In this document: positions 56,670 through 64,000 of the stretch, piece after piece
Position numbering within the stretch: the stretch's first letter is position 1
Layout: each line of letters opens with the position of its first letter
Assembly (NCBI GenBank): GCA_023665085.1
Contig: JAMPEQ010000004.1
Span: forward strand, 124,001-188,000
Source: Bacteroides sp.
Lineage (GTDB): Bacteria; Bacillota; Clostridia; Oscillospirales; Acutalibacteraceae
Direction of reading: 5' to 3'
Length of the DNA: 64,000 nt
Translations under genes and position numbers: made by a program
The notes under the pieces: model-generated
Seen by the model: only the letters and a program-made list of their open reading frames with translations
What the model was told of the DNA's origin: nothing
Database searches by the model: none

Positions 56670-56747
56670 ACTGCCACCGGGTAGAAATGCAAACGCATTC
56701 GTTTCACATCGTTAGGTCTTTGAAGATGTGATTACGAATGCTTTTTT
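56670..56747 (+). promoter_or_regulatory. pnuC leader: candidate riboswitch or attenuator
   Basis: A compact 5' region: CTGCC/GGTAG hairpin (56671-56684), ATGC-AAAC-GCAT hairpin (56687-56698), then a long terminator hairpin with arms 56695-56710 and 56725-56741 and TTTTTT. The GCAT of the small hairpin is also the base of the terminator arm, so the two are mutually exclusive. The fold fits ligand-controlled termination; no known riboswitch class was recognised. Members of the pnuC leader (NAD+-II) type exist upstream of such genes. Confidence 0.55.
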
Positions 56748-56766
56748 ACTTTTTGGAGAAATATTT

Positions 56767-57468
56767 ATGATTACAGAAAAGTTGAAATTATTATTAAATT
56801 ATTTTACCAAAACCGAAATAATTTTATGGAGTTTTTCAGTGATATTAATTTTAATATCGTTTTTTGTGTTTGATAAGGAAAATTACCTTACATTGACAGC
56901 ATCACTAATTGGAGTAACCTCCTTAATTTTCAATGCAAATGGCAATCCCTTAGGTCAATTTCTTATGGTGGTTTTCAGCATTCTCTATGGAATAATTTCT
57001 TATACCTTCTTTTATTTCGGTGAAATGATAACTTATCTGGGAATGACTGCACCAATGGCGGTGTTTGCACTGATTTCATGGATTAGAAATCCTTACAGCA
57101 AAAACAAAGCAGAAGTAAAGGTAAATAAACTAAAAGCAAAAGAAATTTACTTTTTAATCATACTTACAATAATTGTAACTGCAGTTTTCTATTTCATTTT
57201 AAAAGCATTTAAAACCGCAAATCTAATACCAAGCACAATATCAGTTACAACAAGCTTTGCTGCAGTATATCTTACATTTCGCAGAAGTCCGTATTTTGCA
57301 ATTGCTTATGCTGCAAATGATATTGTATTGATAATTTTATGGATAATGGCATCACTGACCGATATATCTTATTTATCCGTAACAATATGCTTTATTGTAT
57401 TTTTAATTAATGACATTTACGGATTTATAAACTGGCGAAAAATGCAGAAGCGTCAGGAATACGCATAA
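56767..57468 (+). CDS. pnuC: PnuC-type nicotinamide riboside/vitamin transporter
   Basis: 233 aa from 56767 behind GGAGAAATATTT; an earlier in-frame ATG lies inside the leader hairpin. Seven to eight helices and the PnuC end signature IYGFINWRKMQKRQ. PnuC members carry nicotinamide riboside across the membrane by facilitated diffusion, though Pnu proteins for thiamine or riboflavin exist. No NAD kinase or NadR gene is nearby. The terminator-containing leader indicates regulation by a metabolite. Confidence 0.85.
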   Translation: MITEKLKLLLNYFTKTEIILWSFSVILILISFFVFDKENYLTLTASLIGVTSLIFNANGNPLGQFLMVVFSILYGIISYTFFYFGEMITYLGMTAPMAVFALISWIRNPYSKNKAEVKVNKLKAKEIYFLIILTIIVTAVFYFILKAFKTANLIPSTISVTTSFAAVYLTFRRSPYFAIAYAANDIVLIILWIMASLTDISYLSVTICFIVFLINDIYGFINWRKMQKRQEYA

Positions 57469-57507
57469 AAAGCATGCAGAAATTATAATCCAAACAATTG
57501 ACTAAAA

Positions 57508-57534
57508 GGACATCCTGTATAAATCAGGATGTCC
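57508..57534. terminator. Bidirectional terminator between pnuC and the GH-like gene
   Basis: A perfect 10-bp stem GGACATCCTG/CAGGATGTCC with a 7-nt loop; T-rich stretches are found on both sides. Confidence 0.85.
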
Positions 57535-57544
57535 AAAATTCTTT

Positions 57545-59389
57545 TTATGCATTATTTTTCATATCACTGTACGATTTAGAAATTTCATAAATCTTATGCT
57601 TAACTTCATGCATATCTTTAAGCATTTCATTTTTTCCGTTTTCAGTAAGCCATTTTGCCGTGCGTTCCCAAGGTTTTTTCCTTGCTACAGTATAGAATTC
57701 ATAGCTATCCTCTTTATCTCCTTTTATTGAAGAAAAGAACTTTTCGATTTCTGTTGAAATTTCAGGCATGCTTTCACGCATCATATATAATTTATTAACG
57801 TCACGCACACCCTCGTCAAGCTTTGCAAGACGCAGTGTGAATTTGCTTTCTCTTTTTTTATCATCTTTTAATGATGGATAAACCAGAAAACAATCACCTG
57901 CGGGGAACGACCAGTGAGTAGAGTCTGCTAAAGGATTTTCAACCCACGCGTCATATGCCCAACGAAGAAATCCAGTCGTGTTCAATGAGCCTGCATACAT
58001 AATCGACCAATAACTTTCAACAGGAGCTGACTTTGTAAAGCTGTTGGGAACATGTTCGGTTGCCGTGTACATTGTGATATCCTGTTTATTACCGCGTCTC
58101 AGCTTCACCTGATTTTTAAAATCACTCAAATTATCTCTGATTGGTCCAAGACCGACAGATGCATAATTAAGTCTGTTGAAAACAGAAGAATTATTCTTAA
58201 AATCATTAAAAGCCGCAGATGTTTTCAGTGACTTGCCGTCCTTATTCTTCATTGAAGAAATTAAATCGAGTGCTGTTTCCATATTATGACGTTCATCAAA
58301 ACCAATATATGTAAAATCGAACCACCCCATTTCGTCAAGGTGCATAATAAAGCTTTTTAAAAACGGACTCCAAACCTTATTATAGTTTGCTTTGCTGGAA
58401 GGTGTAACTCTTATTTTCAGTTCTTTTTTCTTTCTTTCATCATAATATCTAATAACATTCTTCCACGGCATCATGCTGTAGCATATAATTTTATCAGCAA
58501 TGCCAATGCTTCGATTTAACTGTACCCATTTGTCAAAATGGCTGTAGTCAAATTTCCATTCTCCGCCCGCAGTCTTTATCCATTTTATCATTGATGGATA
58601 GTGAACATCTTTGTCAAATCCATAGGTTTGGCCTCCCCATGCCTCTTCAACAATACTTGCTGTAACTGCATGACCGCCAAGATTTTTATAAATTGTCATA
58701 TGCTGTTTTAAAATATTTAAGTGCTCGTCAGAAAATGGCTCAACACCATAATAATATGCAACATTATAAGGATGGCTCCAGTATTCTACATCAAACAAAT
58801 AATTTTCAGTATCAGGCATTATAATATCCAACACTTCAAGATTAAAATCAAGAATAACTGTTTTACTGGAGTTTTCAACAGAAACAACAATTTTTCCATT
58901 ATAATTTCCGGGAACTGCGTCTTTGGGCACATTGATTTCCACCCACACCAGTTGAAATTTATCTTTACATATTGACACAGCATCATCAGAATAAATAACC
59001 TCAGGGAAGTATTCCCTTTTCCCTCTTGGCATTATATTAAATATGTTATTAGCATACCAGCCTGCGTGACCGATATAAGCTTTAACATCTTTAATAAACG
59101 AAAGCTTAACCACCGAAGATGGAATAATTCCTGCATTGCAGGTTAAATCTGACGCTGAAACAGAAACATTGTCAATATCCTTTTCAGCACAAATAACAGC
59201 AAATTCAGCAACGGCCTTATCATTTTTCCAGGACCACAAATTTATAGTTTTATTATAATTTGAGTTTAATATTCTGCCATAATCCTTTTGCTGATATTGG
59301 TCAAAGCTGTCAACATATACAGCATCAAATTCTTTAAAATTATATATTCTGTGAGAATTATCCTTATCATTAGTGATGTTTAAATTCAT
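57545..59389 (-). CDS. DUF4091/GH123-like glycoside hydrolase
   Basis: 614 aa, no signal peptide, so probably cytosolic. N-terminal beta domains (1-200, with NVPKDAVPGNYNGKIVVSVE), a TIM-barrel-like middle, and the DUF4091 end GFLRWAYDAWVENPLADSTH WSFPAGDCFLVYPSL. The motif FDERHNM near residue 365 carries the Asp-Glu pair typical of GH123 N-acetylgalactosaminidases. Likely acts on an N-acetylhexosamine-containing glycan; the substrate is unknown. GGAGG precedes the ATG. Confidence 0.8.
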   Translation of the reverse strand: MNLNITNDKDNSHRIYNFKEFDAVYVDSFDQYQQKDYGRILNSNYNKTINLWSWKNDKAVAEFAVICAEKDIDNVSVSASDLTCNAGIIPSSVVKLSFIKDVKAYIGHAGWYANNIFNIMPRGKREYFPEVIYSDDAVSICKDKFQLVWVEINVPKDAVPGNYNGKIVVSVENSSKTVILDFNLEVLDIIMPDTENYLFDVEYWSHPYNVAYYYGVEPFSDEHLNILKQHMTIYKNLGGHAVTASIVEEAWGGQTYGFDKDVHYPSMIKWIKTAGGEWKFDYSHFDKWVQLNRSIGIADKIICYSMMPWKNVIRYYDERKKKELKIRVTPSSKANYNKVWSPFLKSFIMHLDEMGWFDFTYIGFDERHNMETALDLISSMKNKDGKSLKTSAAFNDFKNNSSVFNRLNYASVGLGPIRDNLSDFKNQVKLRRGNKQDITMYTATEHVPNSFTKSAPVESYWSIMYAGSLNTTGFLRWAYDAWVENPLADSTHWSFPAGDCFLVYPSLKDDKKRESKFTLRLAKLDEGVRDVNKLYMMRESMPEISTEIEKFFSSIKGDKEDSYEFYTVARKKPWERTAKWLTENGKNEMLKDMHEVKHKIYEISKSYSDMKNNA

Positions 59390-59506
59390 AATACATCCTC
59401 CTATATTTAACTATATTAGCATTGTAACATAACTGCGAATAATTAATCAATTATAATTATAAAAAAATAGTATCCAGTAAAACTGAATACTATTTTTTAG
59501 TAATGT

Positions 59507-60676
59507 CTATCGCAAAGTTTTTGTTTTTACAGTAAATACAGCACTCTTGCTGCCAGCTTTTTTGAGACAATTCTTTTTATTTACAGCTGACACCTTGTAT
59601 TTGTAAGTCTTGCCTTTCTTGGCAGTTTTGTCGGTAAAAGAATTTGACTTTGTATAGCCGAGATAATCATACTTCTTGGTTTTGCTGTTGTATCTGTAAA
59701 CTCTGAAATATGAGCAATCCTGCTTTTTTATTGATAATTTTACTCCATTTTTCCACTTTGCAGATTTTACAGTTGCTTTTTTAGGTGCTTTGGGCTTAGA
59801 GATAAACTTTATATTCTTATGTCCGATTTTCTTAAAATATTTATGCACATCGCTGTTTTTAAAGCAATACACTGTGGTATTATCCGATAAAGGATTCTCC
59901 CACTGAGAAAGATTAATCGTATTTGTATTAATTTTAAGATTCTTAAAATAGATTTTGCTTATAATATCTGAATTATCATATGAATTTTGCTCAATTTTAG
60001 AAATATTAAAATTTTTTACATTTGGTGTTACAACAAGTGTTCTGAGATATTTAAATGAGTGTCCACCAAAAGCCATGGAATCAACCTTTTTAACCGTTTC
60101 AGGTATTGTGAATTTTTTACCTTTTTTGGCAACAGGATAAAAGAGCAGCTCTGTGCCTTTTTTATTATATAAAACACCTGATTTTGAAGAATAATATTTA
60201 TTATCCTTGCTTACAGTTATTTTTTCAAGGCTATATCCATAAAGTACAGAGAAACTACTTCCTTCTAAATCCTCAACACCATTGCCACACACCAAATCAA
60301 AAGTTCCAATAAGTTTAATGTTTTTGGGAATATATAAAGATTTTGCTGTATTTGCATCAAATCCCGCTAATACAGCAACATTATATCCGCCGATTTTTGA
60401 AGGAATCTTCAAATCTTTTTCTTCAACGTCATAATTACTGAATATCACCAAATCATTATCTACAATGCCATTGGAATAATATAAATTTTCACAATCCTTT
60501 GCTTTTGCAACAATCCAACCATCTATATACTGAGCTTTAACATCATAAACATCTCCATAAACACTGATTATTTTTTGAATTTTTTGTTCTTTTTTATTTT
60601 CCTCCGCCGCAAACGCTTCAAAGGGAAATGTCATAACAATTATCAGTGAAAAGAGCAGTGCTAATATTTTTTTCAT
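59507..60676 (-). CDS. Secreted protein with BspA-type leucine-rich repeats and Fn3-like end
   Basis: 389 aa. Signal peptide 1-24 (KKILALLFSLIIVMTFPFEA). Middle: LRR_5/BspA-like repeats (KSLYIPKNIKLIGTFDLV, FTIPETVKKVDSMAFGG). C-terminal domain of about 90 residues with repeated Lys/Tyr strands (KYDYLGYTKSNSFTDK, KYKVSAVNKKN), like a fibronectin III fold. No sortase motif. Probably a surface or adhesion protein. It lies 54 bp downstream of the subtilase gene. Confidence 0.78.
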   Translation of the reverse strand: MKKILALLFSLIIVMTFPFEAFAAEENKKEQKIQKIISVYGDVYDVKAQYIDGWIVAKAKDCENLYYSNGIVDNDLVIFSNYDVEEKDLKIPSKIGGYNVAVLAGFDANTAKSLYIPKNIKLIGTFDLVCGNGVEDLEGSSFSVLYGYSLEKITVSKDNKYYSSKSGVLYNKKGTELLFYPVAKKGKKFTIPETVKKVDSMAFGGHSFKYLRTLVVTPNVKNFNISKIEQNSYDNSDIISKIYFKNLKINTNTINLSQWENPLSDNTTVYCFKNSDVHKYFKKIGHKNIKFISKPKAPKKATVKSAKWKNGVKLSIKKQDCSYFRVYRYNSKTKKYDYLGYTKSNSFTDKTAKKGKTYKYKVSAVNKKNCLKKAGSKSAVFTVKTKTLR

Positions 60677-60730
60677 AATGCAACCTCCATTAAATAGTAC
60701 TTTACAAATTCATTGTATTCAATAATATTT

Positions 60731-63100
60731 TTAAACAAGAGCACCTGTGGACAATTTTTCAACTCTGTCACGAGTTGACTGCTGCAAAGCATCCCAGTTA
60801 GTGCCGGTTTCTTTAACATACTTTGTCAAACAATTTAATTTTAAGGTATAATCCGTATTACTTGGAAGAAATACAAATATTGTAAAATCCTGCTTATTTA
60901 AAAATCTTGAAATCAGTACATTTACAGCATTCTTCGTACCAATGTTATATCTTTTTGGATAAAAATCTGTACTATCTGCCTTATAATCAGTACTCCGTCT
61001 CCTATTTTCATCAATAATAAATTCTTTTATATCTCTGAATTCAACGTGACCTGACTTTAATGCACCTTGAAAACAAACAAAACAAAAACAAGGATTTCCG
61101 TTACTTTTAGATTTTTCTTTTAAATACGGATTCATTAACTCTGCTTTTTTCGAATCATAATTATGTTGTTTAGCTACATTGAAATCACCATTATTCTTAT
61201 TGAAGCATCCACCGGAATCAACAGAAGAAAGAGGCACTCTGGTACGATGTGCATAAGTATCACCTGCAAGATGGAGAGCCAAGCCGAGAATTTTATAGGC
61301 ACGGGTAGCAAGATCACCTTCATTCATATCGTCATCAATATTCATATGTAGTATTCCTTTAACCGCAACATTATCAACAATATCTCTGCCATCATCAAAT
61401 TTAACAAAAGGTCTTGTCAGCATTGTTCCACCAAAAATAATTTTCTGCAAAATAGAATAATTAGCATTAGCTTTTGTAACTTTATCTATATTTTCCTGCT
61501 TCTCTGCGTATTCAATGCTGGGGCTGTCAGCATAATACCTTGCCAATCTATATAAATATTTTGTATCAGCAACAAAGTTGCTGTTATATGAAACTAATTT
61601 ATTCTTACTATCTGCATAACCATAGGCATGCAGAGGATAAAACTGATACATATATATTTTATTAGCATCATTTTTATTATTTTTATCTTTATAATAATAG
61701 ACACCGTAAAGTTCATCCGCCATATATGCTGATTTCATCATAATTTTTATATATCTGTTTTGAAGCAAAGAGGCACTACTGTTATTTTCTATTAGATCCA
61801 TATGACAATTTTTAGACCAGCATCCAACAGCAACAGCATCGTCTTCATACTCTGTTATCTCAGCGATATTTGGTTTAATTTCATCATAAGAAGCTGAGTT
61901 TGAAAACTCTTCGTAAATATCAGCTGCGTTTTTTATATCGAGAAAATTAATCGCACTGTCATTATATGTATAGCTTGTATTAGCTGATTTTTTCAGCAAC
62001 TCTTTGACGAACTGACAATTTTTTGTATTATCCTTTGCCAAAATTCTTGCAGCGGCAGCAGTTACATGAGGAGCGGCAATACTTGTTCCGTCAACAGCCA
62101 TATATCCGTTGAGCATACCTGTGGTTATTACGCTTTCGCCCGGTGCATAAATATCAACATACTCATCATGAGCAGAGAATGAGCTGATATTACCCTGTCC
62201 GTCAACTGAGCCAACGGAAATAACCTCGTCATATTTTGCTGGATATTGTGTTTTACCCGCAGTGTTACCGGCAGAGGCAACAATTGTCATACCTTTGTTG
62301 TAGGCGTTAATAATTGCGTTGTGCAGAATTTGTGAATCGACGTCTGTACTGATACTTATGTTGAGAACATTTATATCATTTTCAACTGCCCAATTAATGC
62401 CATTAACGATTCTGCTTATAGGGGCAGTATTATCAGAGCTAAGCACCTGAATAGAATACAATTCTGCACCATTACAAATTCCTATAACGCCTTTTCCATT
62501 TTTACCGGCTCCGATAACGCCGGCAATGCCTGTACCGTGTCCTGATAAATCATGGTAAAAACCACAATTATCCTCCCTGTAATCTGGAATAAGGCAAATT
62601 TCCTCAGCAACATTTAGTTCGCTGTTATCGGATATTCCTGAATCTAAAATTCCGATTTTTACATTTGTGTTTTCGTAGATTCCCAAATCATCCTCTGTGC
62701 CGTTTACCATTTTTATATTTCCGGTATAAGCCTCTGTTGATTCTGTCTCCCCATTACTTTCAGCGAAAAATTCATCAAGCATATCGTTATCAACAGAATC
62801 TGCAGAAACAAGGACATCCTCTTCAATTATAACATCAAAGTGCTTTTCAATATTAAGGACCTCGTTTTCATTTAGTGACATAAGCAATGCATTATTATCA
62901 TCAATTTTTTCAAGATTTCTCTCAACATTATCATTAAAGCTTTCTTTTATTTTATTATAAGTTTTATCATTTTTTACTTCTACAATATAATTTTTATCTT
63001 CCGATGTATCTTCCTGTGCAAAAACACATAATCCGGGCTGTACTATACAGACAACTGATATTATGGTTAATATCAATGATAAAATTTTATTTTTATTCAT
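60731..63100 (-). CDS. Secreted subtilase (S8) with C-terminal HxxxDxxxH helical domain
   Basis: 789 aa. Signal peptide 1-28 and a propeptide-like region to about 135. Catalytic residues: D153 (ILDSGI), H188 (GHGTGIAGV), N279 (SAGN) and S340 (GTSIAAPHV), all present. Residues about 430-789 form a second domain with LHLAGDTYAHRT (H610, D614, H618), a pattern seen in zinc-dependent phospholipase C-like helical proteins. It has the same promoter pattern as the rhs gene. Extracellular protease, substrate unknown; the second domain might act on lipids or bind zinc. Confidence 0.85.
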   Translation of the reverse strand: MNKNKILSLILTIISVVCIVQPGLCVFAQEDTSEDKNYIVEVKNDKTYNKIKESFNDNVERNLEKIDDNNALLMSLNENEVLNIEKHFDVIIEEDVLVSADSVDNDMLDEFFAESNGETESTEAYTGNIKMVNGTEDDLGIYENTNVKIGILDSGISDNSELNVAEEICLIPDYREDNCGFYHDLSGHGTGIAGVIGAGKNGKGVIGICNGAELYSIQVLSSDNTAPISRIVNGINWAVENDINVLNISISTDVDSQILHNAIINAYNKGMTIVASAGNTAGKTQYPAKYDEVISVGSVDGQGNISSFSAHDEYVDIYAPGESVITTGMLNGYMAVDGTSIAAPHVTAAAARILAKDNTKNCQFVKELLKKSANTSYTYNDSAINFLDIKNAADIYEEFSNSASYDEIKPNIAEITEYEDDAVAVGCWSKNCHMDLIENNSSASLLQNRYIKIMMKSAYMADELYGVYYYKDKNNKNDANKIYMYQFYPLHAYGYADSKNKLVSYNSNFVADTKYLYRLARYYADSPSIEYAEKQENIDKVTKANANYSILQKIIFGGTMLTRPFVKFDDGRDIVDNVAVKGILHMNIDDDMNEGDLATRAYKILGLALHLAGDTYAHRTRVPLSSVDSGGCFNKNNGDFNVAKQHNYDSKKAELMNPYLKEKSKSNGNPCFCFVCFQGALKSGHVEFRDIKEFIIDENRRRSTDYKADSTDFYPKRYNIGTKNAVNVLISRFLNKQDFTIFVFLPSNTDYTLKLNCLTKYVKETGTNWDALQQSTRDRVEKLSTGALV

Positions 63101-63257
63101 GTTGTTATCCTTTACTTAAATATTAATTTAGACATGTACACAAGTTTTAAGTTATCACATCCCTACTGTTCTAACTAATCTTTTTAGTGTAGTTAAAATC
63201 TACTATATTCCAGTCATAGAATAACAAAAAAAATATATATAATCAACAATAACTGCA

Positions 63258-63287
63258 AAACTGCACAGATTTCATACAAAACTGCAC
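63258..63287 (-). promoter_or_regulatory. LytTR/AgrA-like direct repeats upstream of the subtilase gene
   Basis: On the minus strand, GTGCAGTTT at 63287-63279 and 63266-63258, a 21-bp period, then GCAGTTATTGTTGA and a TATATA box at 63239-63234. The same layout precedes rhs. The 365-bp gap 63101-63465 holds otherwise only the terminator at 63405. Confidence 0.6.
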
Positions 63288-63404
63288 AGTTATTGCTATA
63301 TATTTAAAAAATTCAAGCAAATACAGCAATCGTAAATAGTAAAATTCAAAATCTGTATGCAAAATGGTTTATAGCTGTTGGCAGTTTGATTTTGACAAAA
63401 AGAA

Positions 63405-63445
63405 AAAGTCTTAAAAACGCTTATTTAAGCAAAATTTAAGACTTT
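63405..63445 (-). terminator. Terminator after the 63466 gene
   Basis: AAAGTCTTAAA pairs with TTTAAGACTTT, with an inner GCTTATTTAAGC stem, followed on the minus strand by TTTCTTTTTG. Confidence 0.8.
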
Positions 63446-63465
63446 ACTATGTATTTGGTGCTATG

Positions 63466-63963
63466 TCAAATTTCTTCTAAACCATGTTCTTTTCTATATA
63501 TATTTACACGTTCAGTGACTTCTTTGATAAAATCATCTGCGTTTTTTACTGGAAAATAATATCGATTTCCATATTTATCCGTAATTTTCACTATACTATT
63601 CCAATTACAAAAAGTAAATGGATAAGTGTTCTGACGCATAAACATATCTCGTCTATATGTTCGCTCTTTATCAAAAAGCTCACAATCAACTATCGAAGTG
63701 AATGAAATAATATCACTGAACCAAGATTTGCCTCTTAATGTATTTATCGCATTTTTAGTTATTTTAACATAACTTCTACTTATAGTAACATTTCGTGGAA
63801 AAAAAGTAAAACAAATAAAGAATAATGCTGATATAATTAAAACAGCACAAATTATCGTATTTAAAATACGAGTCACTATTTCACTATCTATTCTTGTACT
63901 AATTGATGTCATTAAAATAAAACAAATAAAAGATAATGCAAGCATTACAAACAAATTAATCAT
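63466..63963 (-). CDS. Hypothetical membrane protein with PH-like domain
   Basis: 165 aa. Two membrane helices (FVMLALSFICFILM, ILNTIICAVLIISALFFICF) then a soluble part with alternating strands (ISRSYVKITKNAINTLRGK, WNSIVKITDKYGNRYYFPVK) and a C-terminal helix, like bacterial PH-type domains (PF03703-like). No catalytic residues. It is near the window end; the 37 bp upstream are AT-rich. Function unknown. Confidence 0.65.
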   Translation of the reverse strand: MINLFVMLALSFICFILMTSISTRIDSEIVTRILNTIICAVLIISALFFICFTFFPRNVTISRSYVKITKNAINTLRGKSWFSDIISFTSIVDCELFDKERTYRRDMFMRQNTYPFTFCNWNSIVKITDKYGNRYYFPVKNADDFIKEVTERVNIYRKEHGLEEI

Positions 63964-64000
63964 AAATTGAATTAAATAGCAAAATATTTTTTTTAAAATA

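Noticed and set aside
63236-63310. AACTGCAC repeats as a CRISPR array
   Set aside because: Only two 9-bp units occur, with no spacers of equal length beyond the single gap and no cas genes.

Overview
The window reads as chromosomal DNA of an anaerobic, low-GC Gram-positive gut bacterium, most likely Oscillospiraceae/Ruminococcus-like. The basis is family content: a SpoIIIE/TepA block, Rex, RNase M5, TmcAL, the SCIFF peptide with its maturase, ECF-type vitamin uptake, strong GGAGG ribosome-binding sites and frequent TTG/GTG starts. No search was run, so the taxonomy is inference.

Layout. 1-6.9 kb (minus): tepA, a small ylzJ-position ORF, a degenerate UppP/BacA relative, ftsK/spoIIIE, a YgiQ radical SAM protein, comEA and a truncated comF. 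7.0-11.6 kb (plus): aconitase, isocitrate dehydrogenase, rex and an unknown gene, behind a promoter with a Rex-like operator. 11.6-17.7 kb (minus): ldh, a phosphoribosyltransferase, a HIT protein, alaS, a YdbC/PC4 protein and ackA; tmcAL is divergent from ackA. 19.0-25.8 kb (minus): rnmV, holA, comEC, lacZ. 25.9-30.0 kb (plus): FemABX, alanine racemase, cysteine-synthase-like and FliB-like genes.

30.1-40.9 kb (minus) is a polymorphic-toxin locus. It has one full-length secreted Rhs/YD-repeat protein with its own C-terminal tip and a membrane-protein immunity candidate. Downstream is a 5.4-kb array of orphan Rhs core-plus-tip cassettes, small immunity candidates and broken remnants. The array is bracketed by two copies (about 245 bp) of the fliB 3' end, and two cassettes share a 705-bp repeat that is identical for about 300 bp next to the toxin junction.

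41-45 kb: tRNA-Leu(CAG), a membrane protein, an Orn/Lys/Arg decarboxylase, and scfA/scfB with a terminator between them. 45-51.6 kb: a lipoprotein and a small secreted protein behind an attenuator-like leader, an MFS transporter, a TatD-linked radical SAM protein, and a vitamin B6 module (ECF S component, pyridoxal kinase, divergent MocR/PdxR regulator). 52-59.4 kb: GH127 arabinofuranosidase plus MATE exporter, an SDR protein, pnuC behind a terminator-containing leader, and a DUF4091/GH123-like hydrolase. 59.5-64 kb: a secreted LRR-type protein, a subtilase with a phospholipase-C-like helical domain, and a membrane protein.

Connections. Rex probably couples NADH/NAD+ ratio to the oxidative TCA branch. 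The rhs toxin and the subtilase share an unusual promoter layout (two GTGCAGTTT repeats at a 21-bp period, LytTR/AgrA-like), suggesting one signal controls both exported proteins.
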